Made by a program: the position numbers and the translations under genes. 51,384 nucleotides of DNA. Origin: Bacteroidetes bacterium UBA7674 (GTDB lineage: Bacteria; Bacteroidota; Bacteroidia; Chitinophagales; Chitinophagaceae). The notes below the pieces were generated by a model that saw only the letters and a program-made list of their open reading frames with translations, had not been told where the DNA came from and did no database searches. Positions 38,930 through 47,405 of the stretch are shown piece by piece. The stretch is from the NCBI GenBank assembly GCA_002483105.1, contig DLHG01000006.1, positions 1 through 51,384 of the forward strand, read 5' to 3'. Position 1 is the stretch's first letter; every line of letters starts with the position of its first letter.

Positions 38930-39643
38930 ATGAAGAAATTATCAACTTTACTTCTTTTTGCGGCCTCTGTTTTTGTCTATTCTTGTGAAAAACCAGCCAA
39001 GACCCAAACACAGCCCTACGCAATACAAGGTGTAGATGACATTTATGTAGAGCAGGGAGAAGATGACTCGTGGAACCTGCAAGTGAGAGCAATAGGCCCC
39101 GTGTATGAAAACGTAACACTGAGCATTGCCGGCTTACCTAATGGCTTAACCGCTACTATGACGGCTTCTGAAGGTGTGCCAACATTCTTTTCTACTGTAG
39201 TGTTCACCAACGTAAGCGCCTTGCCGGGATCTTATCCTTGTGTGCTTACTGCCAGTTCTCCGGAAGCAGGAAAGAGCACTTATAATTTCATTGTAAAGAT
39301 ATCCTCTCCTATAATTTGTGGATTGATAACGAATTACAACAGCACCTCTGCTTGTGATTCTCCTTATATCACAAACATATCAGCCGTAGGTGCTCCTATT
39401 GAAGATTCTATCAATACTGTAGAAATTCATAACCTGAGTAACAGCGGTTTTGTAGTAGATGCAAATGTTGATTGCAGTACCAATGTCATCTCTATTCCTT
39501 CACAAAGTTTTACTTTCAATGGTGACTTTGTACAAGTAGTGGGTAGCGGTACTTTCGTAGGTAACGGTACTATCACGCTTAACTATACCATTACAATTAA
39601 CGGTACACCTGAAGCTTGTACGGTAACAATGATTCCCCAGTAA
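38930..39643 (+). CDS. Ig-like lipoprotein, tandem family member 3
   Basis: 237 residues from MKKLSTLLLFAASVFV; the upstream Met 11 codons earlier is before the signal and unlikely. Lipobox YSC, then EKPAK. It follows the same plan (IYVEQGEDDSWNLQVRAIGP, VTLSIAGLPNGLTATM, YPCVLTASSPEAG) but lacks the NFG...W box, reading IHNLSNSGFVVDANVDC instead. It is the most divergent of the three. A terminator follows. Confidence 0.68.
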   Translation: MKKLSTLLLFAASVFVYSCEKPAKTQTQPYAIQGVDDIYVEQGEDDSWNLQVRAIGPVYENVTLSIAGLPNGLTATMTASEGVPTFFSTVVFTNVSALPGSYPCVLTASSPEAGKSTYNFIVKISSPIICGLITNYNSTSACDSPYITNISAVGAPIEDSINTVEIHNLSNSGFVVDANVDCSTNVISIPSQSFTFNGDFVQVVGSGTFVGNGTITLNYTITINGTPEACTVTMIPQ

Positions 39644-39664
39644 ACAGTTATAACTACATTATAT

Positions 39665-39696
39665 AAAGAGCGCGCCTTAGCAAAGGCGCGCTCTTT
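39665..39696 (+). terminator. Terminator after lipoprotein 3
   Basis: A 14-bp perfect stem AAAGAGCGCGCCTT / AAGGCGCGCTCTTT with a 4-nt loop. The T-run is weak, so function is likely but less certain. Confidence 0.7.
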
Positions 39697-39771
39697 ATCT
39701 GTTAGGCAAGTTCTGCTTAATACAGTTCTATAGCTATGGCCCCCCGATACCGTTGTAAGAGCTGTAACACT

Positions 39772-39802
39772 AAAAAAGGGATGGCATAAATGCCATCCCT
39801 TT
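39772..39802 (-). terminator. Terminator of the TPR gene
   Basis: AAAGGGATGGCA / TGCCATCCCTTT, 12-bp stem, TAAA loop; T-run of six on the minus strand. It lies 20 nt past the stop of the TPR gene. Confidence 0.88.
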
Positions 39803-39821
39803 CGTTGATAATATTGTAGTG

Positions 39822-40844
39822 TTACTTCTTTGCGTAGTTTGCGTCGTACCAGGTTTTCAGCTTATCTATTTTCGATTTATTATCCCTCACCCAGTTGTTA
39901 ACAGCATTGTTATTCTTTGTAAGCATGGCCTGGTAACAGAATGCGTCGAGGTTATCATTCTTCTGCATGTCTTCAAAGAAAGGCACATAGAATGTCCACC
40001 ATATTCCTTTCTTATCTCCCTTTTTATTTTCTGCCAGCGTAGTAAATAGCATGTTGGTGCTTTCGCAGAATATTTGTTGCTCACTTTTCGATTTATTTTT
40101 CTCGTCGTATTTATTGGCCTGAGACAAAGAAATAATTACATCGGCAGTGCCGAATTCGTCTTTTTCTTTATTGGGTATCTGCACATTTATCTTATCACCT
40201 TCTTTAGTGATACCCAGGTTAACCGCCTGATCCATCATTGAAAGAGCAGAAGCTGCCCGCGGTGTATTTGGCTCCAGCAACAGGAAATAATATAGCGCCA
40301 ACATGGAAGGCACTCGTTTATTTTGATAGAACATAGATTGTCCAAGTACGAGGTGACTACCGGCAAAGTCTGACTTGATCTCTATCGCCTTTTTAGCTGA
40401 TGCTTCTGCCTGGCTATACTGAGAACCACCCAATTGTGTAAAAGCAAGATTGTAATAGAGGAAAAAATCGTCGGGATATTTATTGATACCATCCTTTAGT
40501 GTAAGAACGGCCTGGTCGTAATCACCCTTCAGTCCCTGGGCACTACCTTTGGTAGCATAAGCGGTACTGGCCAGTTTTGAGTTGGCGTTAATTACTTTGT
40601 CGCTAAATACTACTGCTTCGCTATAGTTCTTCAGGGCAAGCTGTACTAAAGCCATTTCATTGTTCAGCACATCGTTTTCCTTGTTCTTAGACAGCGCCTT
40701 TTTGTACACACTAGCTGCATCAGAATACTTACCTGCATCGTATAGCTTCTTCCCTTCCTCCATAGCCTTGGTAACCGCGTCCTGAGCCAGTAGCTGGAAA
40801 GACAATAAGAGTACAGCACCAATTGTGGTAAACACTTTTTTCAT
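39822..40844 (-). CDS. Secreted TPR-repeat protein
   Basis: 340 residues with a signal peptide (LLLSFQLLAQ). Tetratricopeptide repeats span about residues 25-210 (AMEEGKKLYDAGKYSDAASVYKKAL; AYATKGSAQGLKGDYDQAV; YYNLAFTQLGGSQYSQAEASAKKAI; VLGQSMFYQNKRVP). The C-terminal 120 residues end in IDKLKTWYDANYAKK and have no clear match. TPRs mediate protein contacts. A TATTTTTA box lies about 20 nt upstream of ATG. Confidence 0.82.
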   Translation of the reverse strand: MKKVFTTIGAVLLLSFQLLAQDAVTKAMEEGKKLYDAGKYSDAASVYKKALSKNKENDVLNNEMALVQLALKNYSEAVVFSDKVINANSKLASTAYATKGSAQGLKGDYDQAVLTLKDGINKYPDDFFLYYNLAFTQLGGSQYSQAEASAKKAIEIKSDFAGSHLVLGQSMFYQNKRVPSMLALYYFLLLEPNTPRAASALSMMDQAVNLGITKEGDKINVQIPNKEKDEFGTADVIISLSQANKYDEKNKSKSEQQIFCESTNMLFTTLAENKKGDKKGIWWTFYVPFFEDMQKNDNLDAFCYQAMLTKNNNAVNNWVRDNKSKIDKLKTWYDANYAKK

Positions 40845-40976
40845 AAATAAGCTGATAAGGCTATAAAAATACTATGATTATCGGGTTTTTGAGCGTTTTA
40901 AACCGTTTTTATCACAGGCTTCACATCTCTAAAGTGAGATTCAGTAACTTCGGATATCAGATAAAATCTTTATTCT

Positions 40977-41222
40977 ATGAAAAGGCTATCCTATTTGCTA
41001 TTAATATCCATCCTGTCACTCACCGCCTGCAAAAAGAAGTATTGTTGGGAATGTATTACGGAAACCATTGAAGGAGCAACAATAGCCCCCATAACTGCCA
41101 GTTATTGCGACATTACGGCAAAGGACATCAAGGATAAAGAGGGCAGAAAAACCTCAGAAGTATTGAATGGAGTGAAAAAAGTAACAATAACCACCAATAC
41201 CACCTGTATAAAGAAAGACTAA
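40977..41222 (+). CDS. Small hypothetical lipoprotein (81 residues)
   Basis: Signal MKRLSYLLLISILSLTAC, then KKKYCWECITETIEG. The mature part has a CWEC pair plus two later cysteines (SYCDI, TTCIKK), so it may be disulfide-locked. No family recognised. Strong terminator downstream. Confidence 0.6.
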   Translation: MKRLSYLLLISILSLTACKKKYCWECITETIEGATIAPITASYCDITAKDIKDKEGRKTSEVLNGVKKVTITTNTTCIKKD

Positions 41223-41250
41223 GGACCGGCCATATAGCCGAACCAGGAAT

Positions 41251-41280
41251 CAAAGACCCCGCTAGGCGGGGTCTTTGACT
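41251..41280 (+). terminator. Terminator after the small lipoprotein
   Basis: CAAAGACCCCGC / GCGGGGTCTTTG, 12-bp perfect stem with a TAG loop, followed by ACTTTT. Confidence 0.85.
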
Positions 41281-41388
41281 TTTAAATAACATGGGACACC
41301 AAGCCTTACACATGAAGAAAAAATAATTTTTTGTGTTTTTCTAAGGTTTACCCCGTTATATACGTCTATCATATAAGAAAGGTAGGAA

Positions 41389-41583
41389 ATGGAAAATTAT
41401 GATACATATGGCCCATTTAAAAGCCCTATCGCTATGGAGACTGTAAGTGAGAAACGCTATACTTGGCAATATAAAGCCAGCCCCTTATTAAACACTATCA
41501 GCCGGGGCGTAGATTATCCCCCGGCACTATTGCGTATCTTGTTTTATGTTACGCCGATAAAGAAAGCAATGAGCAATTTTTAA
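41389..41583 (+). CDS. Small hypothetical protein (64 residues)
   Basis: Starts MENYDTYGPFKSPIAME after a GGTAGGAA ribosome-site-like sequence. No signal peptide, no family. The second half has a short hydrophobic stretch (LLRILFYVTP). It lies 67 bp before the sigma factor gene and could be cotranscribed. Reality as a gene is moderate. Confidence 0.4.
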   Translation: MENYDTYGPFKSPIAMETVSEKRYTWQYKASPLLNTISRGVDYPPALLRILFYVTPIKKAMSNF

Positions 41584-41650
41584 ACCGTTTTGGCTTTAAG
41601 CCCTATCCACCGATTTTTAAAAACTGCACGTGTTTTAACCGTAAAGGCCC

Positions 41651-42238
41651 ATGCCCGTATATACTGAGCAGGAACTGATAATAGGGTGCCGCCGGCAAGA
41701 GCGACAATACCAGGAGGAGCTGTACAAAAAGTACTACAGCCTGTTTCTCCTGGTGTGTGCAAGGTATGCCAAGGATATGCAGGATGCAGAGCAACTACTG
41801 AACGACGGGTTCTTAAAAGTATTTACACATATCAGCAGCTTTAAAGACAAGGGTTCTTTTGAAGGATGGATGAGGCGCATTATGATCAATACCTGCCTTG
41901 ACTATCTACGAAGCAATTACCTGCGTGATTCGCTGGTAATGCATGTGAATGCGCTGCCACCAATGGTTGCAGAAAACAGCCTGGCCGTACACAATACGGG
42001 GCTGGAGCAAATAGAGTTTAAAGAATTACTGAGCCTGGTACAGGGTTTGCCCACTATTACCAGGACCGTATTTAACCTTTTTATTTTTGAAGGATATAAC
42101 CATAAAGAAATAGCAGCGCAATTGGATATAAGCGAAAAGACGTCGCACTGGCATATACATCAAGCCAGGGCAACGCTTCAAAAAAAGTTAAAAAAAAATG
42201 AACTGCTAAACGTGAAGTATGAAATCAAACGAGTTTGA
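41651..42238 (+). CDS. ECF-type RNA polymerase sigma factor
   Basis: 195 residues with sigma region 2 (LLVCARYAKDMQDAEQLLND, GSFEGWMRRIMINTCLDYLR) and region 4 (LPTITRTVFNLFIFEGYNHKEI, AAQLDISEKTSHWHIHQARA). It directs RNA polymerase to a regulon. The end overlaps the start of the following membrane/beta-barrel gene by 20 nt, the usual sigma/anti-sigma arrangement. It is probably held inactive by that partner. Confidence 0.9.
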   Translation: MPVYTEQELIIGCRRQERQYQEELYKKYYSLFLLVCARYAKDMQDAEQLLNDGFLKVFTHISSFKDKGSFEGWMRRIMINTCLDYLRSNYLRDSLVMHVNALPPMVAENSLAVHNTGLEQIEFKELLSLVQGLPTITRTVFNLFIFEGYNHKEIAAQLDISEKTSHWHIHQARATLQKKLKKNELLNVKYEIKRV

Positions 42239-43367
42239 CGATCTGGTAAGGCAATCATTCGACAATGCCAGGTTGCCCTACAACCAAGAAAACTGGCAAA
42301 AATTGTCTGCCGCCCTTGACGAGAAAAAGGGCGGAAAGAAGAGGTATTTTCTTTTCCCAATTGCGGCCATAGCCGCATCGGTTACCGCTATGGCCATAGG
42401 TGTCGTTACCTGGGTAAACAAACCGGATAATAACACCCCTGTTGCCGCGAAAAAGACGCCGGTAACAGAACCTGTTCGTCGCAATACCCCTGTGCAAAAA
42501 GCTAACACTACAACAGGGATCAATAATGTTGGCGAACCCATTGTGGCAGCACCAAACAAACCTGCCCTGCAGCAAAACAATGTTGTGGTGCCAACACCTG
42601 AGCGCATACCCACACCTCTACCACCGGTTGTAAAAGAATCGCCAGTTCTTGTGCAAGCAACGCCTGAACCTCCTGTAACGCCTAAGGCTAATACTCCTGT
42701 TGTGGCTTCGGTTGTAAAAGAGAAAAATGATATGCCTTCTATCGCAGCAATTAATAGCAGCAACTATTACTATGATCATCTTACCCCTGTAAAAAAAGAA
42801 AAGAAACAATACATATCAATGGGAGGCGGCCTTAACTATGGTACACTTAGCGGAGGGTATGTAATGGGCGTTGCCGCAGGCACCAAGATCAGTGAACGCT
42901 TCTATATAGAAAGCGACGTAGCATTTGTAGGTAATATGGCGGGAGAGAAGACGAAGCAATCTTTTGTTTCACAGTCGGGCAGCAGTTACGGTAAATCCAG
43001 TTCATACAGCGCTGCGGCTCCTACTACGACCGTTCAGCTTCAGCGCTATTACAATATATACTATGCCCAGTTTACTCCTACATTGGGATATAAACTAGCT
43101 CCAAAGGTCTCTGTGGGATTGGGTGCAGATGTGCAACGCTTGCTGGTGAACGAGAAATTGGTAACAGAAACAGCACGGCCAGAAGATTCCCGTCAATTGC
43201 CTGTGTATGATATGGGGCTTGTGGGTAAGACAGAATATAATCTTACTAAAGAGATAAAGGCCAGTATGTATTACCGTAAAGCAATGAACCAGTCTTTATC
43301 GGGTAGTAAATACCTGGATAGAGATTACCTGCAGGTACAGTTGAAATTTATCATCTTCAATAAATAA
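42219..43367 (+). CDS. Membrane-anchored beta-barrel protein, probable sigma-factor partner
   Basis: 382 residues in three parts. Residues 1-42 are cytoplasmic (MKSNEFDDLVRQSFDNARLP...KGGKK), about 43-66 form one membrane helix (FLFPIAAIAASVTAMAIGVV), about 70-180 are a Pro/Thr/Val-rich periplasmic linker, and residues 190-382 are strand-rich (YISMGGGLNYGTLSGGYVMG, FYIESDVAFVGN, VQLKFIIF end) like a small outer-membrane barrel. The 20-nt overlap with the sigma gene argues for a regulatory role, with the short N-terminus as sigma-binding part. Confidence 0.75.
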   Translation: MKSNEFDDLVRQSFDNARLPYNQENWQKLSAALDEKKGGKKRYFLFPIAAIAASVTAMAIGVVTWVNKPDNNTPVAAKKTPVTEPVRRNTPVQKANTTTGINNVGEPIVAAPNKPALQQNNVVVPTPERIPTPLPPVVKESPVLVQATPEPPVTPKANTPVVASVVKEKNDMPSIAAINSSNYYYDHLTPVKKEKKQYISMGGGLNYGTLSGGYVMGVAAGTKISERFYIESDVAFVGNMAGEKTKQSFVSQSGSSYGKSSSYSAAAPTTTVQLQRYYNIYYAQFTPTLGYKLAPKVSVGLGADVQRLLVNEKLVTETARPEDSRQLPVYDMGLVGKTEYNLTKEIKASMYYRKAMNQSLSGSKYLDRDYLQVQLKFIIFNK

Positions 43368-43376
43368 TTTCAACAA

Positions 43377-43985
43377 CTATTTACTGAATCTGAGCCACCG
43401 TATGCGTCCCAAGGCGTCGTTGTAGCATATGTAATATATTCCCGGCTCCAGATCGGCTACGTCTATGTGAAGGGTTTCACCTATCATAGTGTACTCATCG
43501 AGTCCCCGCCCCGAAACATCTTCTAACCATACAGAGGCACCACCTTCTATGCTGCCCTTTACTTTAACCGTAGCCGACTTGTCGGGTTGCGAGGGGTAAA
43601 CGGATACGGCAAAAGAGTTGTCGTAAGAGATATTTGCTCCCTTGGGTGGCGGAGTATTAAACTGGATGGTACTCCATTTAGAAACTTCTGCTCCAACGCA
43701 CTTTGCACGAACATGGGCGTAATAGGTAGCTGCAGATGCTAATCCTGTTTCTATATGCTTCGCCTCTTTTATATAATGTCCGTAGCGCTCCGGAGGAACT
43801 ATTGATTTACTTACCAGGTAGATATAACCCTGCGCCTGTGGCATATCGTCCCAAACAAGTGTAGCGGATGATGGTGTTACATTGGTGACATGAAAACCTG
43901 TAACAGCCACACAGCTATCTCTAGCCGGTTCCGCAAATGATACAGAACAAATAAATAAAGCCAAGAGAAGAAAACGGAGCCTCAA
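43377..43985 (-). CDS. Secreted fibronectin type III protein with T9SS sorting tail
   Basis: 202 residues with a TTG start (no ATG near); signal peptide ends VSFAEP. Residues 25-110 form an Fn3 domain (VTGFHVTNVTPSSATLVWDD, TGLASAATYYAHVRAKC). The C-terminal 70 residues (VSVYPSQPDKSATVKV, ADLEPGIYYICYNDALGR, LRFSK) match the T9SS type A sorting domain. Likely exported and attached or released through type IX secretion. It is convergent with the barrel gene, 9 bp apart. Confidence 0.75.
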   Translation of the reverse strand: MRLRFLLLALFICSVSFAEPARDSCVAVTGFHVTNVTPSSATLVWDDMPQAQGYIYLVSKSIVPPERYGHYIKEAKHIETGLASAATYYAHVRAKCVGAEVSKWSTIQFNTPPPKGANISYDNSFAVSVYPSQPDKSATVKVKGSIEGGASVWLEDVSGRGLDEYTMIGETLHIDVADLEPGIYYICYNDALGRIRWLRFSK

Positions 43986-44155
43986 AAAAAATTACAATTT
44001 ATATAAGGGCTAAGATAGGTAAGTAGGCATAAAAGAACGGGCATTTTTGTGTAGCGTCTATAATTTGTAGAAATATTAACGGCCGGTTATTGAGGGTCAA
44101 CTCTTCTGCAATTTTGACATTGTAATTTCCAGTTCGTCGGGCACAGTCTTTGTTC

Positions 44156-44163
44156 TACATTTG
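44156..44163 (+). promoter_or_regulatory. -7 box (TACATTTG) 4 nt before ATG 44168
   Basis: Exact TAnnTTTG, then CAAC and ATG, predicting a leaderless mRNA. No TTG at the -33 distance. Confidence 0.5.
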
Positions 44164-44167
44164 CAAC

Positions 44168-44842
44168 ATGCATGCCGGTAAATACATATTATCTATCTCT
44201 TTGCTCTTGGTTACCACACTCTGTGGCTGCAAAGAGGAGGAAAAAGCACCATTTACTACCGGCTCTTCCTTTGCATATGCCACAGCCTATACAAGTCCTG
44301 ATGGCCGTAAAACAAAGTATGATACACTTCGGTTCACTATCCAGGAACGAGATATTACCAGCTACGCACTAGACCTGAAAAAGATACGCTGGGAAAATAC
44401 ACGTCATGACTATTACCAGATAAGGGGATTGAATACCAAGGATAATATGGTGGAACTGCAACTACCGATTAACTATGCAGGCTTTGAAAATGAAAACATG
44501 GCCATAGCCGGGCATCCTACAGTGTCTCTTTCCGGTAGCCCGGTATATACTATGGAAAGCGAAGACACTTATGTAAAAGGCTATGGCGCACTGGCAGGAC
44601 TAACAATGAAACAACATTCTGCTTATTTGCGGGATACATCGGTTGAGTTTGACGGGGAGCTTCTTCGCTGCCAGCTCTTAGTACGATATAACACTTCTCA
44701 TCTTGACACGTTTGGCAGGTACTACCTGACATTTACATACAATCCTACTTATGGATTTATGACGATGGATTACAGATATCCCAATGGCAGGCATATTACT
44801 TTTCGTCTTATAGATGTTGAAATTACCGGCAGGTCTCACTAG
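44168..44842 (+). CDS. Hypothetical lipoprotein
   Basis: 224 residues from MHAGKYILSISLLLVTTLCGC, then KEEEK, an acidic lipoprotein start. The mature part is beta-rich and ends with VRYNTSHLDTFGRYYLTFTYNPTYGFMTMDYRYPNGRHITFRLIDV. No family recognised. Its stop codon overlaps the stop of the convergent GreA/B-like gene by 4 nt (CTAG). Confidence 0.62.
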   Translation: MHAGKYILSISLLLVTTLCGCKEEEKAPFTTGSSFAYATAYTSPDGRKTKYDTLRFTIQERDITSYALDLKKIRWENTRHDYYQIRGLNTKDNMVELQLPINYAGFENENMAIAGHPTVSLSGSPVYTMESEDTYVKGYGALAGLTMKQHSAYLRDTSVEFDGELLRCQLLVRYNTSHLDTFGRYYLTFTYNPTYGFMTMDYRYPNGRHITFRLIDVEITGRSH

Positions 44843-45291
44843 AGTACTTCCAGTATCACAAATTCCTTTCCGTTGAAGGTGAACCGGTCGCCCTTCTTTT
44901 TCCCTGCAAGACTTATACCCAGGGGAGCAGATAAAGAAAGGGTAAAATACACAACATCATCCACCTTCAGTTTACCAATGCTGATGCCGGTATAATAATT
45001 ACCCTCGTTGGTCCTGACAATACTTCCTGCTTGTACAGTATCGGTGTGTTGTTGGCTATCAATCATACCCAGTGCGGCGTTAAGCTTTTTAAGCTCTACG
45101 ATACGCAGACTATTCATGTTAATATCCTGCTGCATCATTTCCCTGCCTGTTTCATACTTGTCGCCCGAGCTGCTTTTGGTCTCGTTGCGGGATGCTTCAC
45201 GGGCATTTTCTATTGCTTCAGTGGCGGCATTCAGCCCGCTATTTATGTACTCTTTGCAGAGCTTGTATAATTGTTCCTTCAACAATGACAT
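44839..45291 (-). CDS. GreA/GreB-family transcription elongation factor-like protein
   Basis: 150 residues. The N-terminal half is a helical hairpin (NAATEAIENAREASRNETKSSSGDKYETGREMMQQ), the C-terminal half a GreA-like FKBP fold (VQAGSIVRTNEG, VVYFTLSLSAPLGISLAGKKKGDRFTFNGKEFVILEVL). Gre proteins enter the RNA polymerase channel and trigger transcript cleavage; whether the hairpin tip keeps the needed acidic residues is unclear, so this could be a variant. A TATCTTTA box lies 4 nt before ATG. Confidence 0.8.
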   Translation of the reverse strand: MSLLKEQLYKLCKEYINSGLNAATEAIENAREASRNETKSSSGDKYETGREMMQQDINMNSLRIVELKKLNAALGMIDSQQHTDTVQAGSIVRTNEGNYYTGISIGKLKVDDVVYFTLSLSAPLGISLAGKKKGDRFTFNGKEFVILEVL

Positions 45292-45295
45292 TTTT

Positions 45296-45303
45296 TAAAG
45301 ATA
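45296..45303 (-). promoter_or_regulatory. -7-like box (TATCTTTA) 4 nt before the Gre-like start
   Basis: Seven of eight bases match TAnnTTTG on the minus strand; the spacing is the same as in the other leaderless cases. Confidence 0.35.
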
Positions 45304-45372
45304 ACCAATCTGTATTTCCATCTACCCCTTTTCTTATCGCAATATATCCGTATTTTTATACAAAGGCGTACT

Positions 45373-45852
45373 ATGCTCCTATCCAGAATATTCATTCTCT
45401 TTTTCTTTGCGGTCTGCATGTTTTCATCGTGCGAGCAGGACGACAAACCGACACCGGGTAAAAGCCGGTCGCAAATGCTTACCGAATCCGGATGGATGTT
45501 AATAGAGGCCTACTCCAATACCCAAAAAGACAGCGTACATAACACTATAGACTTGTACGCCGCAATGGCTGATTGTGAAAAAGACAATATTACTTTCTTT
45601 GCAACAGACCACAAAGTAGCCATACATAGCGAAGGGATTAAATGCTACGATACTGAACCACTAATAATAACACCCAGAGAATGGGTGCTCATCAGTAACT
45701 CCGAAATGGAATTTACTGAGATCCTGCAGAAGCGCACCTATACTGCCATTATCATCGAGCTTTCTGAAGAGCTTCTACACTATCGCGTAAGTGGGACAAA
45801 AACTGATGGCACTACATTCGAAGATACGTACAAGTACAAAAAAGTTCCATAG
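45373..45852 (+). CDS. Lipocalin-like hypothetical lipoprotein
   Basis: 159 residues. Signal ends MFSSC, then EQDDK. Mature part SGWMLIEAYSNTQKD, ITFFATDHKVAIHSEG, WVLISNSEMEFTEI and YTAIIIELSEELLHYRVSG follows the lipocalin-like pattern, as at 23626-24060. Ligand unknown. Confidence 0.62.
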   Translation: MLLSRIFILFFFAVCMFSSCEQDDKPTPGKSRSQMLTESGWMLIEAYSNTQKDSVHNTIDLYAAMADCEKDNITFFATDHKVAIHSEGIKCYDTEPLIITPREWVLISNSEMEFTEILQKRTYTAIIIELSEELLHYRVSGTKTDGTTFEDTYKYKKVP

Positions 45853-46055
45853 CCTTTATTCCCAAAACCAATTTCTTACGAAGTCCCCTTATTTTAATAA
45901 TAACAGCACTATCAGATCTTCATTGAATTAACATCTTACGCTCGCCAGTGGCATATTTTTTCTGCTTCATTGGAAGAAAAATAAGGCTTGTAGCAAGTGT
46001 CATGTTCAATCGGAATGTATAAGGGCTACCATCTATATTCCACAACATCATTATT

Positions 46056-46403
46056 ATGAAACGTATTATGTTATTAGCGGCGTTCGCTGCAATGCTGTCG
46101 AGTGTTGACGCAAGTGCAGAAGGCAAGCCAGGCACCCAACAACCGAGATCCGGTAACCTGAACCACACTGACAGCAGGGCCCAACCCGGCACCTGGCGCA
46201 ACAGTCCAGACAGGGACACCAGAGAAACTCCGGGGGCAAACACCAATGAGATACGGCAAGTTGCTGCAGGATCGTCGGTAAGTGGTACAATACAAGATAC
46301 CACCAGGCGCAGAAGGGATACTGTTCGTTCACCGGAACCTATTCCGACACCTCCGGTTCCTCCACCGCCGCCATTGCCGCGCGATACGCCACGGACAAAA
46401 TAA
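46056..46403 (+). CDS. Small secreted Pro/Arg-rich protein
   Basis: 115 residues: signal peptide MKRIMLLAAFAAMLSSVDASA, then a hydrophilic low-complexity chain ending PEPIPTPPVPPPPPLPRD. Probably disordered and periplasmic or cell-wall exposed. A longer minus-strand frame covers the same region but lacks a signal or family and would run against the terminator. No function assigned. Confidence 0.5.
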   Translation: MKRIMLLAAFAAMLSSVDASAEGKPGTQQPRSGNLNHTDSRAQPGTWRNSPDRDTRETPGANTNEIRQVAAGSSVSGTIQDTTRRRRDTVRSPEPIPTPPVPPPPPLPRDTPRTK

Positions 46404-46412
46404 TCTGAACAT

Positions 46413-46446
46413 AAAAAAGCAGCGGATTGCAATTCGCTGCTTTTTT
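46413..46446. terminator. Terminator after the Pro/Arg-rich gene
   Basis: AAAAAAGCAGCG / CGCTGCTTTTTT, 12-bp stem with A-run and T-run, so it may work in both directions. Confidence 0.85.
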
Positions 46447-46490
46447 ATGCGCCTTAGAAAATCTACTTTCGCTTACATAAATACATACAG

Positions 46491-47405
46491 GTGGTAATAG
46501 CAATACATGGCGGAGCAGGAACTATACTACGTAGTAGTATGACAGCGGAGTTGCAACAGCAATATGAGCAAGGCTTAGACCATGCTCTCCTGGCAGGTTA
46601 TAGCATACTGCAAAAAGGTGGTAGCAGCATTGATGCGGTAGAATCTGCCGTTGCTTCGCTGGAAGACTTTGCCATGTTCAATGCAGGGAAGGGCTCTGTA
46701 TTTAACAATGCAGGGAAGCATGAAATGGATGCCTCCATTATGTGCGGCAAAACGCTGGATGCCGGAGCTGTAAGTGCGGTAAGTAATGTGAAGAATCCTG
46801 TGCGACTGGCACGGGCTATTATGCAGCATAGCGAACACGTAATGCTATTTGGTGGTGGAGCGGAAGTGTTTGCAAAACAGTACAATATTGATTTCGAAGA
46901 CGACGAATATTTCTATAATGAATTCCGCTACAATCAATGGCAGGAAGCCCTGAAAGAAGACCGGGTACAAATGGATCACTCTGATAAAAAATTCGGGACA
47001 GTAGGCGCCGTTGCTTTGGATAAAGAAGGAAACCTGGCAGCATCCACCAGTACCGGTGGCATGACCAACAAAAAATTTGGCAGGGTGGGCGATAGTCCCA
47101 TCATTGGTGCGGGTACTTATGCGAATAACAACACTTGTGCTATATCGTGCACAGGGCACGGAGAATTATTTATCCGCTCTGTGGTGGCTTATGATATCAG
47201 TTGCCTGATGGAGTATAAAGGCTTATCGTTGAAAGCAGCCTGTGATATTGTGGTATATGATAAGCTGGTAAAGATAGGCGGAGAGGGCGGACTGGTGGCT
47301 ATTGACAAAGAAGGCAACATAGAATTACCTTTCAATAGCGAGGGTATGTACCGCGCCAGCATTGATGCTGATGGAAATAAAACAATAAAGATCTACAAAG
47401 ATTAG
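46491..47405 (+). CDS. iaaA: Isoaspartyl peptidase / L-asparaginase (Ntn-hydrolase, plant type)
   Basis: 304 residues with a GTG start giving the expected MVIAIHGGAGT N-terminus. It is made as a precursor that cuts itself before Thr170 (SDKKFGTVGAVALD), the nucleophile; the substrate-binding STSTGGMTNKKFGRVGDSPIIGAGTYA follows. It hydrolyses beta-aspartyl dipeptides, including the beta-Asp-Arg released from cyanophycin. The cyanophycinase gene ends 4 nt into it from the other strand and the synthetase is next, which makes that role likely. Confidence 0.92.
   Translation: MVIAIHGGAGTILRSSMTAELQQQYEQGLDHALLAGYSILQKGGSSIDAVESAVASLEDFAMFNAGKGSVFNNAGKHEMDASIMCGKTLDAGAVSAVSNVKNPVRLARAIMQHSEHVMLFGGGAEVFAKQYNIDFEDDEYFYNEFRYNQWQEALKEDRVQMDHSDKKFGTVGAVALDKEGNLAASTSTGGMTNKKFGRVGDSPIIGAGTYANNNTCAISCTGHGELFIRSVVAYDISCLMEYKGLSLKAACDIVVYDKLVKIGGEGGLVAIDKEGNIELPFNSEGMYRASIDADGNKTIKIYKD

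Noticed and set aside
42278..42763. 161-codon minus-strand frame opposite the beta-barrel gene
   Set aside because: Mirror of the Pro/Thr-rich linker codons; no start signal or family.
45920..46432. 170-codon frame on the minus strand over the Pro/Arg-rich gene
   Set aside because: No signal or family match; its Gly/Val-rich protein is the mirror of the Pro/Arg codons of the plus-strand gene, which has a signal peptide and a terminator.
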